NCBI GenBank assembly: GCA_964613945.1
Contig: CAZTJC010000002.1
Coordinates: 62,001-126,000, forward strand
Length of the DNA stretch: 64,000 nt
DNA from: JAVVHH01 sp964613945
Lineage (GTDB): Bacteria; Pseudomonadota; Alphaproteobacteria; Acetobacterales; Acetobacteraceae
Reading direction: 5' to 3'
In this document: piece after piece, positions 8,244 through 16,525 of the stretch
How the letters are laid out: each line of letters opens with the position of its first letter
Numbering within the stretch: the first letter of the stretch is position 1
Made by a program: the position numbers and the translations under genes
Notes under the pieces: model-generated
Told to the model about the DNA's origin: nothing
The model's database searches: none
The model's input: only the letters and a program-made list of their open reading frames with translations

Positions 8244-8807
8244 ATGCCCCGCGGCCTCATCATCGTCGCCCGCCACCCGCGGGCCCTCCTCGGCGCCCGC
8301 ATCTGCCACGGCCGCACCGACGCCCCGCTCGCCGAACCGGCCGATCTCGCCGCCGAGAAGCTTCTCGCCGCGCTCGACCGCCCCGGCTACACCGAGCGCA
8401 TCGACCGCGTCGTCAGCTCCCCCTTGATCCGCGCCCTGGACGTCGCCCGCGCCGTCGCCGCCCGCACCGGTGCCCCGCTCCACGCCGACAACCGCCTCAC
8501 CGACCAGGATTTCGGCACCTGGGAGGGCCAGCCCTGGTCAGCACTCCCCCGCACCGAGACGATCGCCTGGGAAGCCGACCCGGTGCACGTCGCCCCCGGC
8601 GGCGGCGAGAGCATCTCCGCCCTGGTCCGCCGCCTCCGCCATGCCTGGACCCGCCTGGCCTCCTCCGAGGACACCACACTGGTCATCACCCACGCCGCCC
8701 CGATCCAGTGCCTGCTCCACATCGCTACCGGCCTGAAACTCACCGACGCCCTGACCCGCAGCATCCCCTTCGGCGCCATCACCCGCCTGGACGCCACCCC
8801 CCGCTAA
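8244..8807 (+). CDS. Histidine phosphatase superfamily protein (CobC/phosphoglycerate-mutase-like)
   Basis: A 187-residue protein of branch-1 histidine phosphatase fold. The nucleophile region reads IIVARHPRALLG, with R10-H11 in place but Pro where RHG normally has Gly. SSPLIRALDVARAVA supplies the second Arg, DFGTWEGQPW the acid/base Glu typical of alpha-ribazole phosphatases, and VITHAAPIQCLL the second catalytic His. The length fits CobC-type enzymes. It begins directly after the previous stop codon, as third gene of the operon. There are no cobalamin genes nearby, so the substrate remains open. Confidence 0.82.
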   Translation: MPRGLIIVARHPRALLGARICHGRTDAPLAEPADLAAEKLLAALDRPGYTERIDRVVSSPLIRALDVARAVAARTGAPLHADNRLTDQDFGTWEGQPWSALPRTETIAWEADPVHVAPGGGESISALVRRLRHAWTRLASSEDTTLVITHAAPIQCLLHIATGLKLTDALTRSIPFGAITRLDATPR

Positions 8808-8817
8808 CAATCCTTAT

Positions 8818-8851
8818 GCTGGCGGGAGAGGGCAGGGCGAGGGTGGAGCCG
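8818..8851 (+). repeat. Dispersed GC-rich intergenic element, copy 1
   Basis: Between two convergent genes, this stretch reads GCTGGCGGGAGAGGGCAGGG then CGAGGGTGGAGCCG. Related G-rich strings with the core 'GGGAGAGG...GGG(T)GAG(GG)...GGAGCC' occur between genes near 23.3, 31.5 and 36.6 kb. It has the look of a small dispersed palindromic repeat of the type seen in many alphaproteobacterial genomes. Confidence 0.45.
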
Positions 8852-8859
8852 CAACCCTG

Positions 8860-9924
8860 CTAGGCCACGGCCGGCACCCGCGTCAGCCGCGCCGCCCACC
8901 GCATGGCTCCCGGCCACAGCCGCGCGCCCCGCGTCATCGCCCCCGGCATGATCCTCCCAGCGCGATAGATCGCCCAGGCCCGCCCGACCTGCCCGGAAAC
9001 ATCCGTCCGCACCCGCCGGTGATACCCCGCTGCCCCACCCGACAACCCGGCTACCGCCCGAAACGCACTGTGCAGCGCCATCGACACCCCATCGCCGGAA
9101 AATGACGGGATCACCGCCATCTGATCCCCCAACCGGAACACCCCGTCATCCGTCCCCCGGTGCACGAACCCATATGGCACACGAAAGATCGCCAACGGCC
9201 GCGCCAGCAGCGTCACCGCCCCCGCCAGCCGCGCCCGCATATGCGCCGACTGCCCTTCCAGCATCGACTGCACGCCCGCCCAACTCTCCCCGCACGCGGC
9301 GAACACCTCCCGCTCGAGCAACAGGCAAAGATTGACCCCGCCGCCTTCGACCGCCTGCAACCCCCCGTACCCGCCCGGGAACAGCACCACTTCCACCGCC
9401 CCCGCCAACGCCGCCGCCTGTGCCGGGTCCAGCCGCAGGTACATCTTCAACCCCACTAGATCCTCCGGCGCCCGCGCCAACTCTCGCCGCGCCCCGCGCA
9501 GATCGTGTTTTCCCGTCGCCAGAAACAGCGTGTGCCCCGCGATGCGCCCCAACCCGGCCACGGTCGGTACCCCATTCTCCAACCGAACCGAGTGCCCCCG
9601 CACCACTGTCGCTCCCAGCACCTCCGCCCGCGCCAGCAGCGCCGCGTCCAGCACCCGCCGCGACAGCCCCAGCGCCGCGAATGGCAGCATGGACTCCGCC
9701 ACCCGCGCCCCATGCACCAGCCGCACCCGCTCCACCGGCACCGCCCCCAGCGCCACCGGGTCCACCCCCAACCGCCGCAGGTACCCCGTCGCCTCGACGC
9801 TCAGGAACTCCCCGCAGATCTTGTCGTGCGCCCCGGCCTCCCGCTCCACCACCGTCGCCGCCGGCCCCAGCAAACAAGCCGCCGCCGCCCCCGCGACGCC
9901 CCCTCCCGCGATCAGCACCCTCAC
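8860..9924 (-). CDS. FAD-dependent oxidoreductase (geranylgeranyl-reductase/hydroxylase-like) of a type III PKS operon
   Basis: A 354-residue flavoprotein. The N-terminus VRVLIAGGGVAGAAAACLLG is the Rossmann GxGxxG dinucleotide site, followed by VVERE (ribose-binding Glu) and KICGEFLS, the signature seen in the FixC/geranylgeranyl-reductase branch. Later RLGDQMAVIPSFSGDGVSMA is the second FAD contact (GD motif). GTG 9924 overlaps the methyltransferase stop codon (GTGA), so the two are coupled; a longer open frame upstream lies inside the methyltransferase and is rejected. In comparable operons such flavoproteins hydroxylate or oxidise the ring made by the polyketide synthase. The last of three genes. 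Confidence 0.85.
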   Translation of the reverse strand: MRVLIAGGGVAGAAAACLLGPAATVVEREAGAHDKICGEFLSVEATGYLRRLGVDPVALGAVPVERVRLVHGARVAESMLPFAALGLSRRVLDAALLARAEVLGATVVRGHSVRLENGVPTVAGLGRIAGHTLFLATGKHDLRGARRELARAPEDLVGLKMYLRLDPAQAAALAGAVEVVLFPGGYGGLQAVEGGGVNLCLLLEREVFAACGESWAGVQSMLEGQSAHMRARLAGAVTLLARPLAIFRVPYGFVHRGTDDGVFRLGDQMAVIPSFSGDGVSMALHSAFRAVAGLSGGAAGYHRRVRTDVSGQVGRAWAIYRAGRIMPGAMTRGARLWPGAMRWAARLTRVPAVA

Positions 9925-10622
9925 TTCAGCCGCCCCACGCAATACCGGAACGGCAGGTGCCACCGCACCCGCGCCTGCAACCCGGCCTCGCGCAGTAACC
10001 GCATCCAGTCCCGCCGCGTGAACGCCCGTGCCACGCTCACCGGCCCGTCGTGCCGCACCATCGAGTGCCACCCCGCCAGCCCCGACAACGCCTTGAACCC
10101 ATGATAGGCGAGGGGGTGCCGGTGAAGATCGTTCACGAACCATCCCACCCGTGCCGTCTGCTCCATCCACTGGAGGAACCGCACCACCTCCGCATCGCTC
10201 AGGTGATGCGTGAACAACGAGCTGACGATCACGTCCACGCTCCCTGGCGCTTCGTCGAACACGTCACCGGTCCGATACTCGATCCCCATGAAGCCCGGCG
10301 TCGCCGCCTCCGCCGCCACCTTGCTCGCCGGGCTCAGATCCACCCCGGACAGCCGCAAGCTCATCCCCCGTCGCCGTCCCCACCGCGCGACCCGGCGCAA
10401 CATGTCCCCCTGCCCATACCCAACATCCAGCACCGACAACTCGCTGCGTCCCCGGTCCTGATTGAGTCTGGCCGCCCGCCGCACGAACCCCACCGTCGGC
10501 GGCCGCGCCAGCGTCACGCTGTTCACGGTCGCCAGGTCGTCGAGGCACCGCGCCAGGTCCGCCTGGTCGATCCCCGGCGCATCCATCCATTCACTGGCCG
10601 GGCTGCGGCTGTTGAACCGCAT
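9921..10622 (-). CDS. Class I SAM-dependent methyltransferase of a type III PKS operon
   Basis: A 233-residue enzyme of the Rossmann methyltransferase fold. LSVLDVGYGQGDMLRRVA is motif I (SAM glycine loop), LSGVDLSP is motif II with the ribose-binding Asp, and VDVIVSSLFTHHLSDAEV is the post-I/motif IV segment. ATG 10622 is shared with the synthase stop codon (TGATG), which supports coupled translation and excludes longer upstream starts. Position between a type III polyketide synthase and a flavoprotein suggests it methylates a phenolic or pyrone product. The acceptor is not known. Confidence 0.87.
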   Translation of the reverse strand: MRFNSRSPASEWMDAPGIDQADLARCLDDLATVNSVTLARPPTVGFVRRAARLNQDRGRSELSVLDVGYGQGDMLRRVARWGRRRGMSLRLSGVDLSPASKVAAEAATPGFMGIEYRTGDVFDEAPGSVDVIVSSLFTHHLSDAEVVRFLQWMEQTARVGWFVNDLHRHPLAYHGFKALSGLAGWHSMVRHDGPVSVARAFTRRDWMRLLREAGLQARVRWHLPFRYCVGRLK

Positions 10623-11704
10623 CAAACCAGCCGGAACCGGAACGTCTCCGCACTCAACCCCGGCCCGAACGCCATTGCCATCCCCGGCCCCTTGGCCCCC
10701 GAGTTCATCAACCGCGCCAGCACATGCGGCAGCGTCGCCGACGACACGTTGCCGATCTCCCGCAACACGTCCCGCGAATGGCACAATTCCTCCGGCCCCA
10801 GCCCGACCCCTTGCTCCACCGCGTCCAGCACCGTCCGCCCCCCGGCATGCACCGCCCAGTGCAGCCCGGCGACGTCCCCCAGCCATCCTTCCTCGTTCCG
10901 CGCCCGCTCCGCCCGCAACGCTGCCGCGATCGTCGGCGGCACTTGCCCTGACAGGTGCATGTCGAACCCCTGATCCCCGATCCGCCAGGTGATCAGCTCC
11001 TGCGTTCCCGGCAGCCGCTGCGCCCGGAAACTATCCAGCGCGATTCCTGTCGGCTCCGCCGTCACTAGACAGGCAGACGCCCCGTCTCCGAACAGCATGA
11101 ACGACAGCACCGTCTCCAGGTCGCTCGTCTCCTGCAGGTGAAGCGTGCACAGCTCGAGGTTCAGCACCAGCACCCGCGCCTCCGGCTCCGACCGCACGAT
11201 GTGCCGCGCCGTCCGCAACGCCGGCACCGCCGCGTAACACCCCATGAACCCGATGGCCGTCCGTTCGATCGTGTCGGCGAACCCCAGCCGCTCCGCCACC
11301 AGCTGATCCAGCCCCGGCGCCGTGAAGCCGGTGCAGCTCGCCACGATCAGATGGCTGATCGCGGTGTCCCCGAGCTCCAGCCGTTCGATCGCCTGCAGCG
11401 CCAGCCCGGTCGCCCCCGCCTCATAGGCCCGCATCCGCGCGCCCGTGCTCGGAAACGCCCCGCGCGTGTAAAACCCGGCATCGTCCAGCGAGAACGACCC
11501 ATCCGCCCCGGGGCGCAGGCACGAGAACCGGTGCTCGATCCCCGCCCGCTCCGCCATCCGTCCGAATACCCGCCGTGTCCGCTCCGGCAGCAAACTCTCG
11601 GCAAATCCGAGAAAGGCCTGGTGCACGTCATGCGCCGGCACCGCCGTCCCGATCCGGTTGACGTAGGCTACCGTATCGCCCGACCTGCCAAAACCACCAT
11701 CCAT
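10622..11704 (-). CDS. Type III polyketide synthase (chalcone/alkylresorcinol synthase family)
   Basis: A 360-residue thiolase-fold synthase that condenses malonyl-CoA units onto an acyl-CoA starter without a carrier protein. The catalytic triad can be placed: Cys about 124 in ASCTGFTAPGLDQ, His about 286 in HWAVHAGGRTVLDAVE, Asn about 319 in GNVSSATLPHVL. GFMGCYAAVPALRTA and MLFGDGASACLV are further family blocks. The length is typical. ATG 11704 has GGAG eight bases upstream; ATG 11734 is an alternative. It heads the operon with methyltransferase and flavoprotein, the same trio of activities as the Streptomyces srsABC phenolic-lipid pathway. The starter unit cannot be predicted here. Confidence 0.9.
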   Translation of the reverse strand: MDGGFGRSGDTVAYVNRIGTAVPAHDVHQAFLGFAESLLPERTRRVFGRMAERAGIEHRFSCLRPGADGSFSLDDAGFYTRGAFPSTGARMRAYEAGATGLALQAIERLELGDTAISHLIVASCTGFTAPGLDQLVAERLGFADTIERTAIGFMGCYAAVPALRTARHIVRSEPEARVLVLNLELCTLHLQETSDLETVLSFMLFGDGASACLVTAEPTGIALDSFRAQRLPGTQELITWRIGDQGFDMHLSGQVPPTIAAALRAERARNEEGWLGDVAGLHWAVHAGGRTVLDAVEQGVGLGPEELCHSRDVLREIGNVSSATLPHVLARLMNSGAKGPGMAMAFGPGLSAETFRFRLV

Positions 11705-11751
11705 GCCGGAACTCCGCTCGCTCCGCAGGGACATGACCCCACGGCAGACAA

Positions 11752-11783
11752 ACAAAAGGCGGCGCACCTCTCGGCGCGCCGCC
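11752..11783 (-). terminator. Terminator of the stress-protein gene
   Basis: On the minus strand an 8-bp stem GGCGGCGC/GCGCCGCC (11783-11776 with 11765-11758) closes a 10-base loop and is followed by TTTTGTTTG. It lies 25 bases past the stop codon of the gene ending at 11808 and just upstream of the polyketide synthase operon, insulating the two. Confidence 0.7.
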
Positions 11784-11807
11784 TCCAGTGTAAAAGTGAC
11801 GAAACGC

Positions 11808-12473
11808 TTAGCGGGTGGTCGGCGGCGTCCGCGGCTGCGTCGGATCGACCGACACTGGCGGCACGTCACCGATCATCGGTGACGGCATCGCCGCACCGGC
11901 CGGCGTCTCGGCGCGGTAAGCCGGCGCCATCTCGTCGAACTTCTCCCAGCCACCGGCCCGGTAGTCCTGTCCGCGCGACGTCGCCGTCACGCCGGACGAA
12001 CGATCCATCACGCCTTCGACCATCGAACGCTGCCCCTCGTCGACCCGCGCCGTCACCAGCGTGCCGCCACGACGAACGCCTTCGGCATACACATGCGCAT
12101 CGGCTTCATCGACGCCTGCGCCGACCAACGACCCGAGCAGCCCGCCGGCACCGGCACCCACGCCGGCACCCACGGCCGTCGCGATCAACCAACCCGCTGC
12201 CACGACCGGCCCGACGCCCGGAATGGCCAGCATGCCCAACCCGGCCAGCAGCCCGGCGCCGCCGCCCAACACCGTGCCAATGCTGGCGCCCGTGCCTGCC
12301 CCAGTCCCGGCATCGCCGTCCACATCCTCGGTCTGCCCGGTAGGGATTTCGCCGCCCTGGTTGTTGGCAACGATGCTGATGTCGCTATGCGGGATTCCGC
12401 CGGACTCCAGTTCGCTGACCGCTTGAGTGGCATGCTCGTAAGTATCAAATAGACGTGTGACAACGACGCTCAT
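11808..12473 (-). CDS. General stress protein 17M-like (YflT-type) protein with glycine-zipper region
   Basis: A 221-residue protein. The N-terminal part (VTRLFDTYEHATQAVSELES, then HSDISIVAN) resembles the general stress protein 17M/YflT domain, in which a beta strand and helix precede a Gly-rich region. Residues about 65-130 are almost entirely Gly, Ala, Val and Leu (GLLAGLGMLAIPGVGPVVAA), a glycine-zipper pattern that could insert into or cover a membrane. The C-terminus is Pro-rich. AGGAG precedes ATG 12473. The downstream terminator and upstream small exported protein suggest a stress-related envelope locus, but no biochemical function is known. Confidence 0.78.
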   Translation of the reverse strand: MSVVVTRLFDTYEHATQAVSELESGGIPHSDISIVANNQGGEIPTGQTEDVDGDAGTGAGTGASIGTVLGGGAGLLAGLGMLAIPGVGPVVAAGWLIATAVGAGVGAGAGGLLGSLVGAGVDEADAHVYAEGVRRGGTLVTARVDEGQRSMVEGVMDRSSGVTATSRGQDYRAGGWEKFDEMAPAYRAETPAGAAMPSPMIGDVPPVSVDPTQPRTPPTTR

Positions 12474-12500
12474 GGACGTGCTCCTGACTTGTGGTGCGAA

Positions 12501-12887
12501 TTATTGCGGTACGACGTTGCCCTGGTAGTCCATCGACACGTCGACCGACTGGCCGTTCTTCATGGCCTTGCCGCGCCAAACACCTTTGCTGTCCAATGAC
12601 AGGGTATTGACCTGTGTGTATCCCTTGTCCTGGATGCGGTCGCGCGCCTGTCCCTCGGTGAAGCTGTTGGCCCCTGGAACCGGAGCGCCGGCATTGTTGG
12701 CCGGTGCCGTGTTGACCGCATTGTTGGTCGCCGAACCGGTGCCACTGACGACCGGCGCATTCGAATTGGTGCTGCTGGACGGGGCCGCCGTGTGCGTCTG
12801 GGTCTGTGTGGTCGTCTGCGCCTGCGCCAGGCCGGACAGGCCGAGAGCCGCCGCGACTACCGCCGGGAAAAGGGCTTTGTTGATCAT
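12501..12887 (-). CDS. Small exported protein with PepSY-like C-terminus
   Basis: A 128-residue protein with a clear Sec signal peptide (MINKALFPAVVAAALGLSGL, cleavage near AQA-QT), then a Thr/Ser/Asn/Ala-rich disordered stretch of about 60 residues, then a compact C-terminal part (FTEGQARDRIQDKGYTQVNT, later VWRGKAMKNGQSVDVSMDYQ) with the layout of PepSY-like domains. ATG 12887 has AGGAG six bases upstream; longer readings upstream are not supported. PepSY domains often inhibit or bind other envelope proteins; the specific role here is unknown. It lies 27 bases upstream of the stress-protein gene on the same strand and may share a transcript. Confidence 0.8.
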   Translation of the reverse strand: MINKALFPAVVAAALGLSGLAQAQTTTQTQTHTAAPSSSTNSNAPVVSGTGSATNNAVNTAPANNAGAPVPGANSFTEGQARDRIQDKGYTQVNTLSLDSKGVWRGKAMKNGQSVDVSMDYQGNVVPQ

Positions 12888-13075
12888 TGTAGCTCCTGCT
12901 GTTGCATCGCGCGATCCCTTGAAGGACCGCCGCGCACTGACGAACAGTAGGCTAGCGCGCGGCACACCAGGAGGTTGCAAGTACCTGCTTCTTCAAACGA
13001 CGATTGCCGATCACGCTGGCGCCCAGCAGGTTCCATCGGCGTCGGCACCCCTCGGCGCTGACGATCCGCCTCAAC

Positions 13076-13114
13076 GATTCAGGGTGGCAGCCTCGACGAC
13101 TGCCACCCTGAATC
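13076..13114 (-). terminator. Perfect 15-bp hairpin after the lytic transglycosylase gene
   Basis: GATTCAGGGTGGCAG (13076-13090) and CTGCCACCCTGAATC (13100-13114) are exact reverse complements around a 9-base loop. It lies 42 bases downstream of the transglycosylase stop codon at 13157. There is no U-tract on the minus strand, so it may act with Rho or protect the transcript end rather than terminate by itself. Confidence 0.6.
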
Positions 13115-13156
13115 GGCGTATTCCATACCTGAGAGCGACCCGGAGGCCGCCCCGAC

Positions 13157-14671
13157 TCAGCGCTGTGCGTCGGGCGACACGATCATGCAATTCGTCCGCG
13201 CCCGGCTCAGCTTCTCGCAAGCCTGCTCCGCCGCCTCGTGCGACAGGCCTCCGAGCCTGGCGCGATACAGCGTCCCGCCGGGCTGACGCACGCCGGCGAC
13301 CACCGTCTGTGCCCCGCCAAGCTCGCCGCGCGCATTCTGCCGCGCCGCCGTTGTTGCCGAATGGGCCAGATCCTGGTTGGCAAATGCGCCGACCTGAACC
13401 GCCCATGCGCCACTCGTCGATGCCAGCGGGATCGCACCCTTATGGATCGGCGCTGCATTGGCCGTTGGGATCAGGCTGAACCCACGCTGATGCGGTGAAA
13501 CTGGGACCAGTTCCGCCGCCGCATACCGGGTCGGCATCCGCGGTGGCTCCGGCATCTCGGCCACCTCGATTGGACGGCCGGTATTCTGAACGCCACGACG
13601 CGCGAACTGCGTGCCCCGCGCGCTCGGCGGCGCCGGCGGCTCCGGGATCGGCATGGCCGCCTGACGCGGCGCCGGTGCACTGAACCGGCCCACCTGCTCG
13701 GAACGACCAGCCTGCTCGAAACGATTGCTCGGCTCGAAACGTGGCGCCTCGGCCACGGCAAACGGAACCGGCGCTGGATAGGACGGTATCGGCGGCGTCA
13801 GCTTGATGAACGGCTGCACCGGCGTCGCGTCTGCCACGGCGATCGGCTCGGGCTGCGGTTGCGGCGACAACTTGATGAACCGGCCCGGCGGCGGCGCTTC
13901 CGCCACCTCGACCGGCGCGGCATAGACCGGTGTCGGCGCAACATAAGCCTGCGCTGGCGGCGACAGCACGATCGGCGCCGCGCTGGCGTATTGCGTGCCG
14001 AAGCTCTGCGGCGCCACGTCCGGGTAACGCGGCCCGGCCGGAATATCCAACGGGATCGAGTTCATCGCATACATCGCGCCCGGCGACTGCTTCTGTGGCT
14101 CATGCCCGGCGATCCGCGGCCCGATCGACGCCACGTAGCGCCGCGTCTCCAGCGGCAACGTCCGGTTGCGCGTCAGGTAATCGTCCAACCGTCCCGGCCC
14201 GGCATTGTACGCCGCCAGGAAGCCCGGTGCCCCGTAGATGTCGTACATCTCGCGAAGATACGCCGTCCCCGCCATGACGTTGTTATGCGGGTCATAGGGA
14301 TCGTCGCCCAGCTCCCGATACCGCCCGCGCAGATCGTCGTAGGTCGCCGGCATCACCTGCATCAGCCCCATCGCGCCCGCGCCCGACGTGACCAACTGTC
14401 CGTTGCGCCCATACAGGCTGCCACCGGATTCCTGCCGCATCACTTCGCGAATCCACTTTTCCGGCACGTCGTACTTGCCGGATGCCTCGCGGATGTAGGG
14501 TCCCCACGGATCGCTCGCCGGACCCGGTGGCGAGTAGCTGCGCCGCTCCGCCCTCGACAGATACCGGGTCGACTCCTGCTGCGCCGAAATCTGCGGCTTG
14601 CTCGCACACCCCGCAAGCAACGCAATGGCGCCGACGGTTCCGAAAAGATTGGCTGCAGTGCTGCGACGCAA
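13157..14671 (-). CDS. Lipoprotein lytic transglycosylase with C-terminal SPOR domain
   Basis: A 504-residue outer-membrane lipoprotein that cuts peptidoglycan glycan strands. Residues 1-22 are a lipoprotein signal with lipobox LLAGC (Cys 22). The SLT domain spans about 60-190: catalytic Glu about 81 in RQESGG, then GAMGLMQVMPATY, NVMAGTAYLREMYD and LAAYNAGPG. A long Pro/Ala-rich linker follows. The last about 75 residues form a SPOR domain (WAVQVGAFANQDLAHSATTA), which binds denuded glycans at division sites. The start is TTG 14671, supported by GGAGG six bases upstream; no ATG is available. The SLT-plus-SPOR layout resembles RlpA/MltE-type division-linked enzymes only in function, not in family. 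Confidence 0.9.
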   Translation of the reverse strand: MRRSTAANLFGTVGAIALLAGCASKPQISAQQESTRYLSRAERRSYSPPGPASDPWGPYIREASGKYDVPEKWIREVMRQESGGSLYGRNGQLVTSGAGAMGLMQVMPATYDDLRGRYRELGDDPYDPHNNVMAGTAYLREMYDIYGAPGFLAAYNAGPGRLDDYLTRNRTLPLETRRYVASIGPRIAGHEPQKQSPGAMYAMNSIPLDIPAGPRYPDVAPQSFGTQYASAAPIVLSPPAQAYVAPTPVYAAPVEVAEAPPPGRFIKLSPQPQPEPIAVADATPVQPFIKLTPPIPSYPAPVPFAVAEAPRFEPSNRFEQAGRSEQVGRFSAPAPRQAAMPIPEPPAPPSARGTQFARRGVQNTGRPIEVAEMPEPPRMPTRYAAAELVPVSPHQRGFSLIPTANAAPIHKGAIPLASTSGAWAVQVGAFANQDLAHSATTAARQNARGELGGAQTVVAGVRQPGGTLYRARLGGLSHEAAEQACEKLSRARTNCMIVSPDAQR

Positions 14672-14878
14672 ACGTGGCCTCCGTGGTGGGCCGTGTTTTC
14701 ACGGCAGGCAGTTAAGATGACCTTAACGGCCATCGCTCAACTCGAACTATAGAAGCTGTCCATAAACCCCTAACCCGCCGCCGAAATCCGGGCAAACCTT
14801 TTCTTCAAACCCTCGCGAGCCACTACCTCCGCGCTGCCGAATGTTGTGTCGCCTGTCCCGATCGGATACGGGCAGCGC

Positions 14879-15754
14879 ATGAGCCTCAGTCAGACCGAAC
14901 TCCCCAGGATGGCGAGCAGTGCCCTCCCGCGGACGCTCGTCCTACAGTCCGGCCTCGGCCACACCGAGCGCCAGCGACTCGCAGTCGCCGACATCGTCGA
15001 AGCCTGCCGCCTTTGGCGCCTGGCCTTTACCCTGGGCTGGTTCGACATCCGCCTTCGCTACCGCGGCTCCATGCTCGGTCCCTTCTGGCTCACTCTCTCA
15101 ACGGCTGTGATGGTCGTGGCCCTGGGTGTCTTGTACTCCAGACTGTTTAACATGGAGTTACACGACTACCTGCCGTTCCTGGCCCTCTCCTTGGTGCTCT
15201 GGAACGTCCTGTCCACTGTCATAAGCGAAGCCTGCACCTGCTTCACCTCCGCCGAGGGCACCATCCGCTCCATGCGCATGCCCTTCACGCTGCACCCCAT
15301 GCGAGTCGTTACCCGCAACGTCATCATCCTGGCCCACAACGTCGTCGTCATCGTCGCCGTCTATGCCTGGTTCGACAACTGGCCCGGCTTGCGCGCGCTG
15401 ACGGCCATCCCCGGCCTCCTGCTCTGGGTGATCGACGGCCTGGCCGTCTGCTTCCTGCTCGGCCCCATCGGCGCCCGCTTCCGCGACATTCCGCCCATCA
15501 TCGCCAGCGTCATCCAGATCGCCTTCTTCGTCAGCCCCATCATCTGGAAACCCGAATTGCTCAAGGGCACCGCGCTGGAGCTGCTCTGGCTCAACCCGTT
15601 TTATACGCTGTTGGAAATCGTCCGAGGCCCCATGCTCGGCCAATACGTCAGCCTGCACGTCTGGGCCTCCGCCCTGGCCTACAGCGCCGTCCTGGTCGGC
15701 CTCGCCTGGCTGCTCTTCACCCGCACTCGCGCCCGCCTGGCCTTCTGGGTCTAG
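14879..15754 (+). CDS. ABC-2 polysaccharide/polyol phosphate exporter permease (Wzm/KpsM-like)
   Basis: A 291-residue inner-membrane permease. After a cytoplasmic N-terminus, DIRLRYRGSMLGPFWLTLST is the family's entry motif, followed by about six hydrophobic segments (VMVVALGVLYSRLF, YLPFLALSLVLWNVL, VVVIVAVYAWF, IPGLLLWVIDGLAVCFLL, SVIQIAFFVSPIIW and the C-terminal segment). LNPFYTLLEIVRGPMLG is the conserved C-terminal block. ATG 14879 is preferred over GTG 14846. The ATP-binding partner follows three bases after the stop codon, so both form a complete exporter of a lipid-linked glycan. The glycosyltransferase near 1-4 kb might serve the same glycan, but it is 11 kb away. Confidence 0.9.
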   Translation: MSLSQTELPRMASSALPRTLVLQSGLGHTERQRLAVADIVEACRLWRLAFTLGWFDIRLRYRGSMLGPFWLTLSTAVMVVALGVLYSRLFNMELHDYLPFLALSLVLWNVLSTVISEACTCFTSAEGTIRSMRMPFTLHPMRVVTRNVIILAHNVVVIVAVYAWFDNWPGLRALTAIPGLLLWVIDGLAVCFLLGPIGARFRDIPPIIASVIQIAFFVSPIIWKPELLKGTALELLWLNPFYTLLEIVRGPMLGQYVSLHVWASALAYSAVLVGLAWLLFTRTRARLAFWV

Positions 15755-15757
15755 CTC

Positions 15758-16525
15758 GTGGCCAGCCTCACCGTCCGCGGCCTCTCGGTCGACTTCCCGA
15801 TCTATCACGGCAATAGCCGCAGCCTGAAGAAGCACATCTTCGCCCGCGCCAGCGGCCGCCTGCAGCAGGATGACAAGTCCCGCATCGTCGTCAACGCTCT
15901 GCGCGATATCTCGCTCGACCTGCGCAGCGGCGACCGCCTCGGCCTCATCGGCGGCAACGGCGCCGGCAAGACCACGCTGCTCCGCACCCTGGCCGGCATC
16001 TACGAACCCGTCCACGGCCGCATCGAGATCCAGGGCCGCATCGGCGCCTTGCTCGACCCCAACCTCGGCATGAACTCCGAACTCACCGGCCGCGAGAACA
16101 TCGTCCTCCGCGGCCTATACAACGGCTATCCCCGTCCCGAGATCGATCAGCTTGAGCGCGACGTCGAAGCCTTTGCCGAACTCGGCGACTTCCTCGATCT
16201 CCCCATGCGCTTCTACAGCGCCGGCATGACCGTCCGCCTCGGCTTTGCGCTCGCCACCGCCATCCGCCCCGAAGTCCTGCTCATGGACGAATGGTTCCTC
16301 GCCGGCGACGCCGCTTTCATGGAGAAGGCCTCCGTCCGCCTGGAAAGCGTCGTCAACCAGGCCGAGATCCTTGTCCTCTCCTCGCACTCTCCCGGCGTGA
16401 TCCTTAACTGGAGCACCCGCGTTATCCGCATGGATGGCGGCCGCATCGTCGATGACGGCCCTCCGCAGGAAGTCATGGACCGCTATCTCGGCAACGCCCC
16501 AGCCCCAATCGTCGCCGAAGCATGA
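15758..16525 (+). CDS. ABC exporter ATP-binding protein (Wzt/KpsT-like)
   Basis: A 255-residue ATPase that powers the adjacent permease. Walker A is GGNGAGKTT, the signature loop is the degenerate YSAGMTVRLGF found in Wzt/KpsT proteins, Walker B is VLLMDEWF, and the switch His lies in LSSHSPG. SLKKHIF near the N-terminus and GRIGALLDPNLGMNSELTGR are also typical of this exporter branch. Wzt proteins that read O-antigen ends have an extra C-terminal carbohydrate domain; it is absent here, so a KpsT-like or Wzk-independent mode is more likely. Start is GTG 15758. The 3' end overlaps dnaQ by four bases. Confidence 0.92.
   Translation: MASLTVRGLSVDFPIYHGNSRSLKKHIFARASGRLQQDDKSRIVVNALRDISLDLRSGDRLGLIGGNGAGKTTLLRTLAGIYEPVHGRIEIQGRIGALLDPNLGMNSELTGRENIVLRGLYNGYPRPEIDQLERDVEAFAELGDFLDLPMRFYSAGMTVRLGFALATAIRPEVLLMDEWFLAGDAAFMEKASVRLESVVNQAEILVLSSHSPGVILNWSTRVIRMDGGRIVDDGPPQEVMDRYLGNAPAPIVAEA

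Noticed and set aside
9921..10886. Longer N-terminal reading of the methyltransferase
   Set aside because: The extra 88 residues overlap the polyketide synthase catalytic region; ATG 10622 on the TGATG junction is the natural start.
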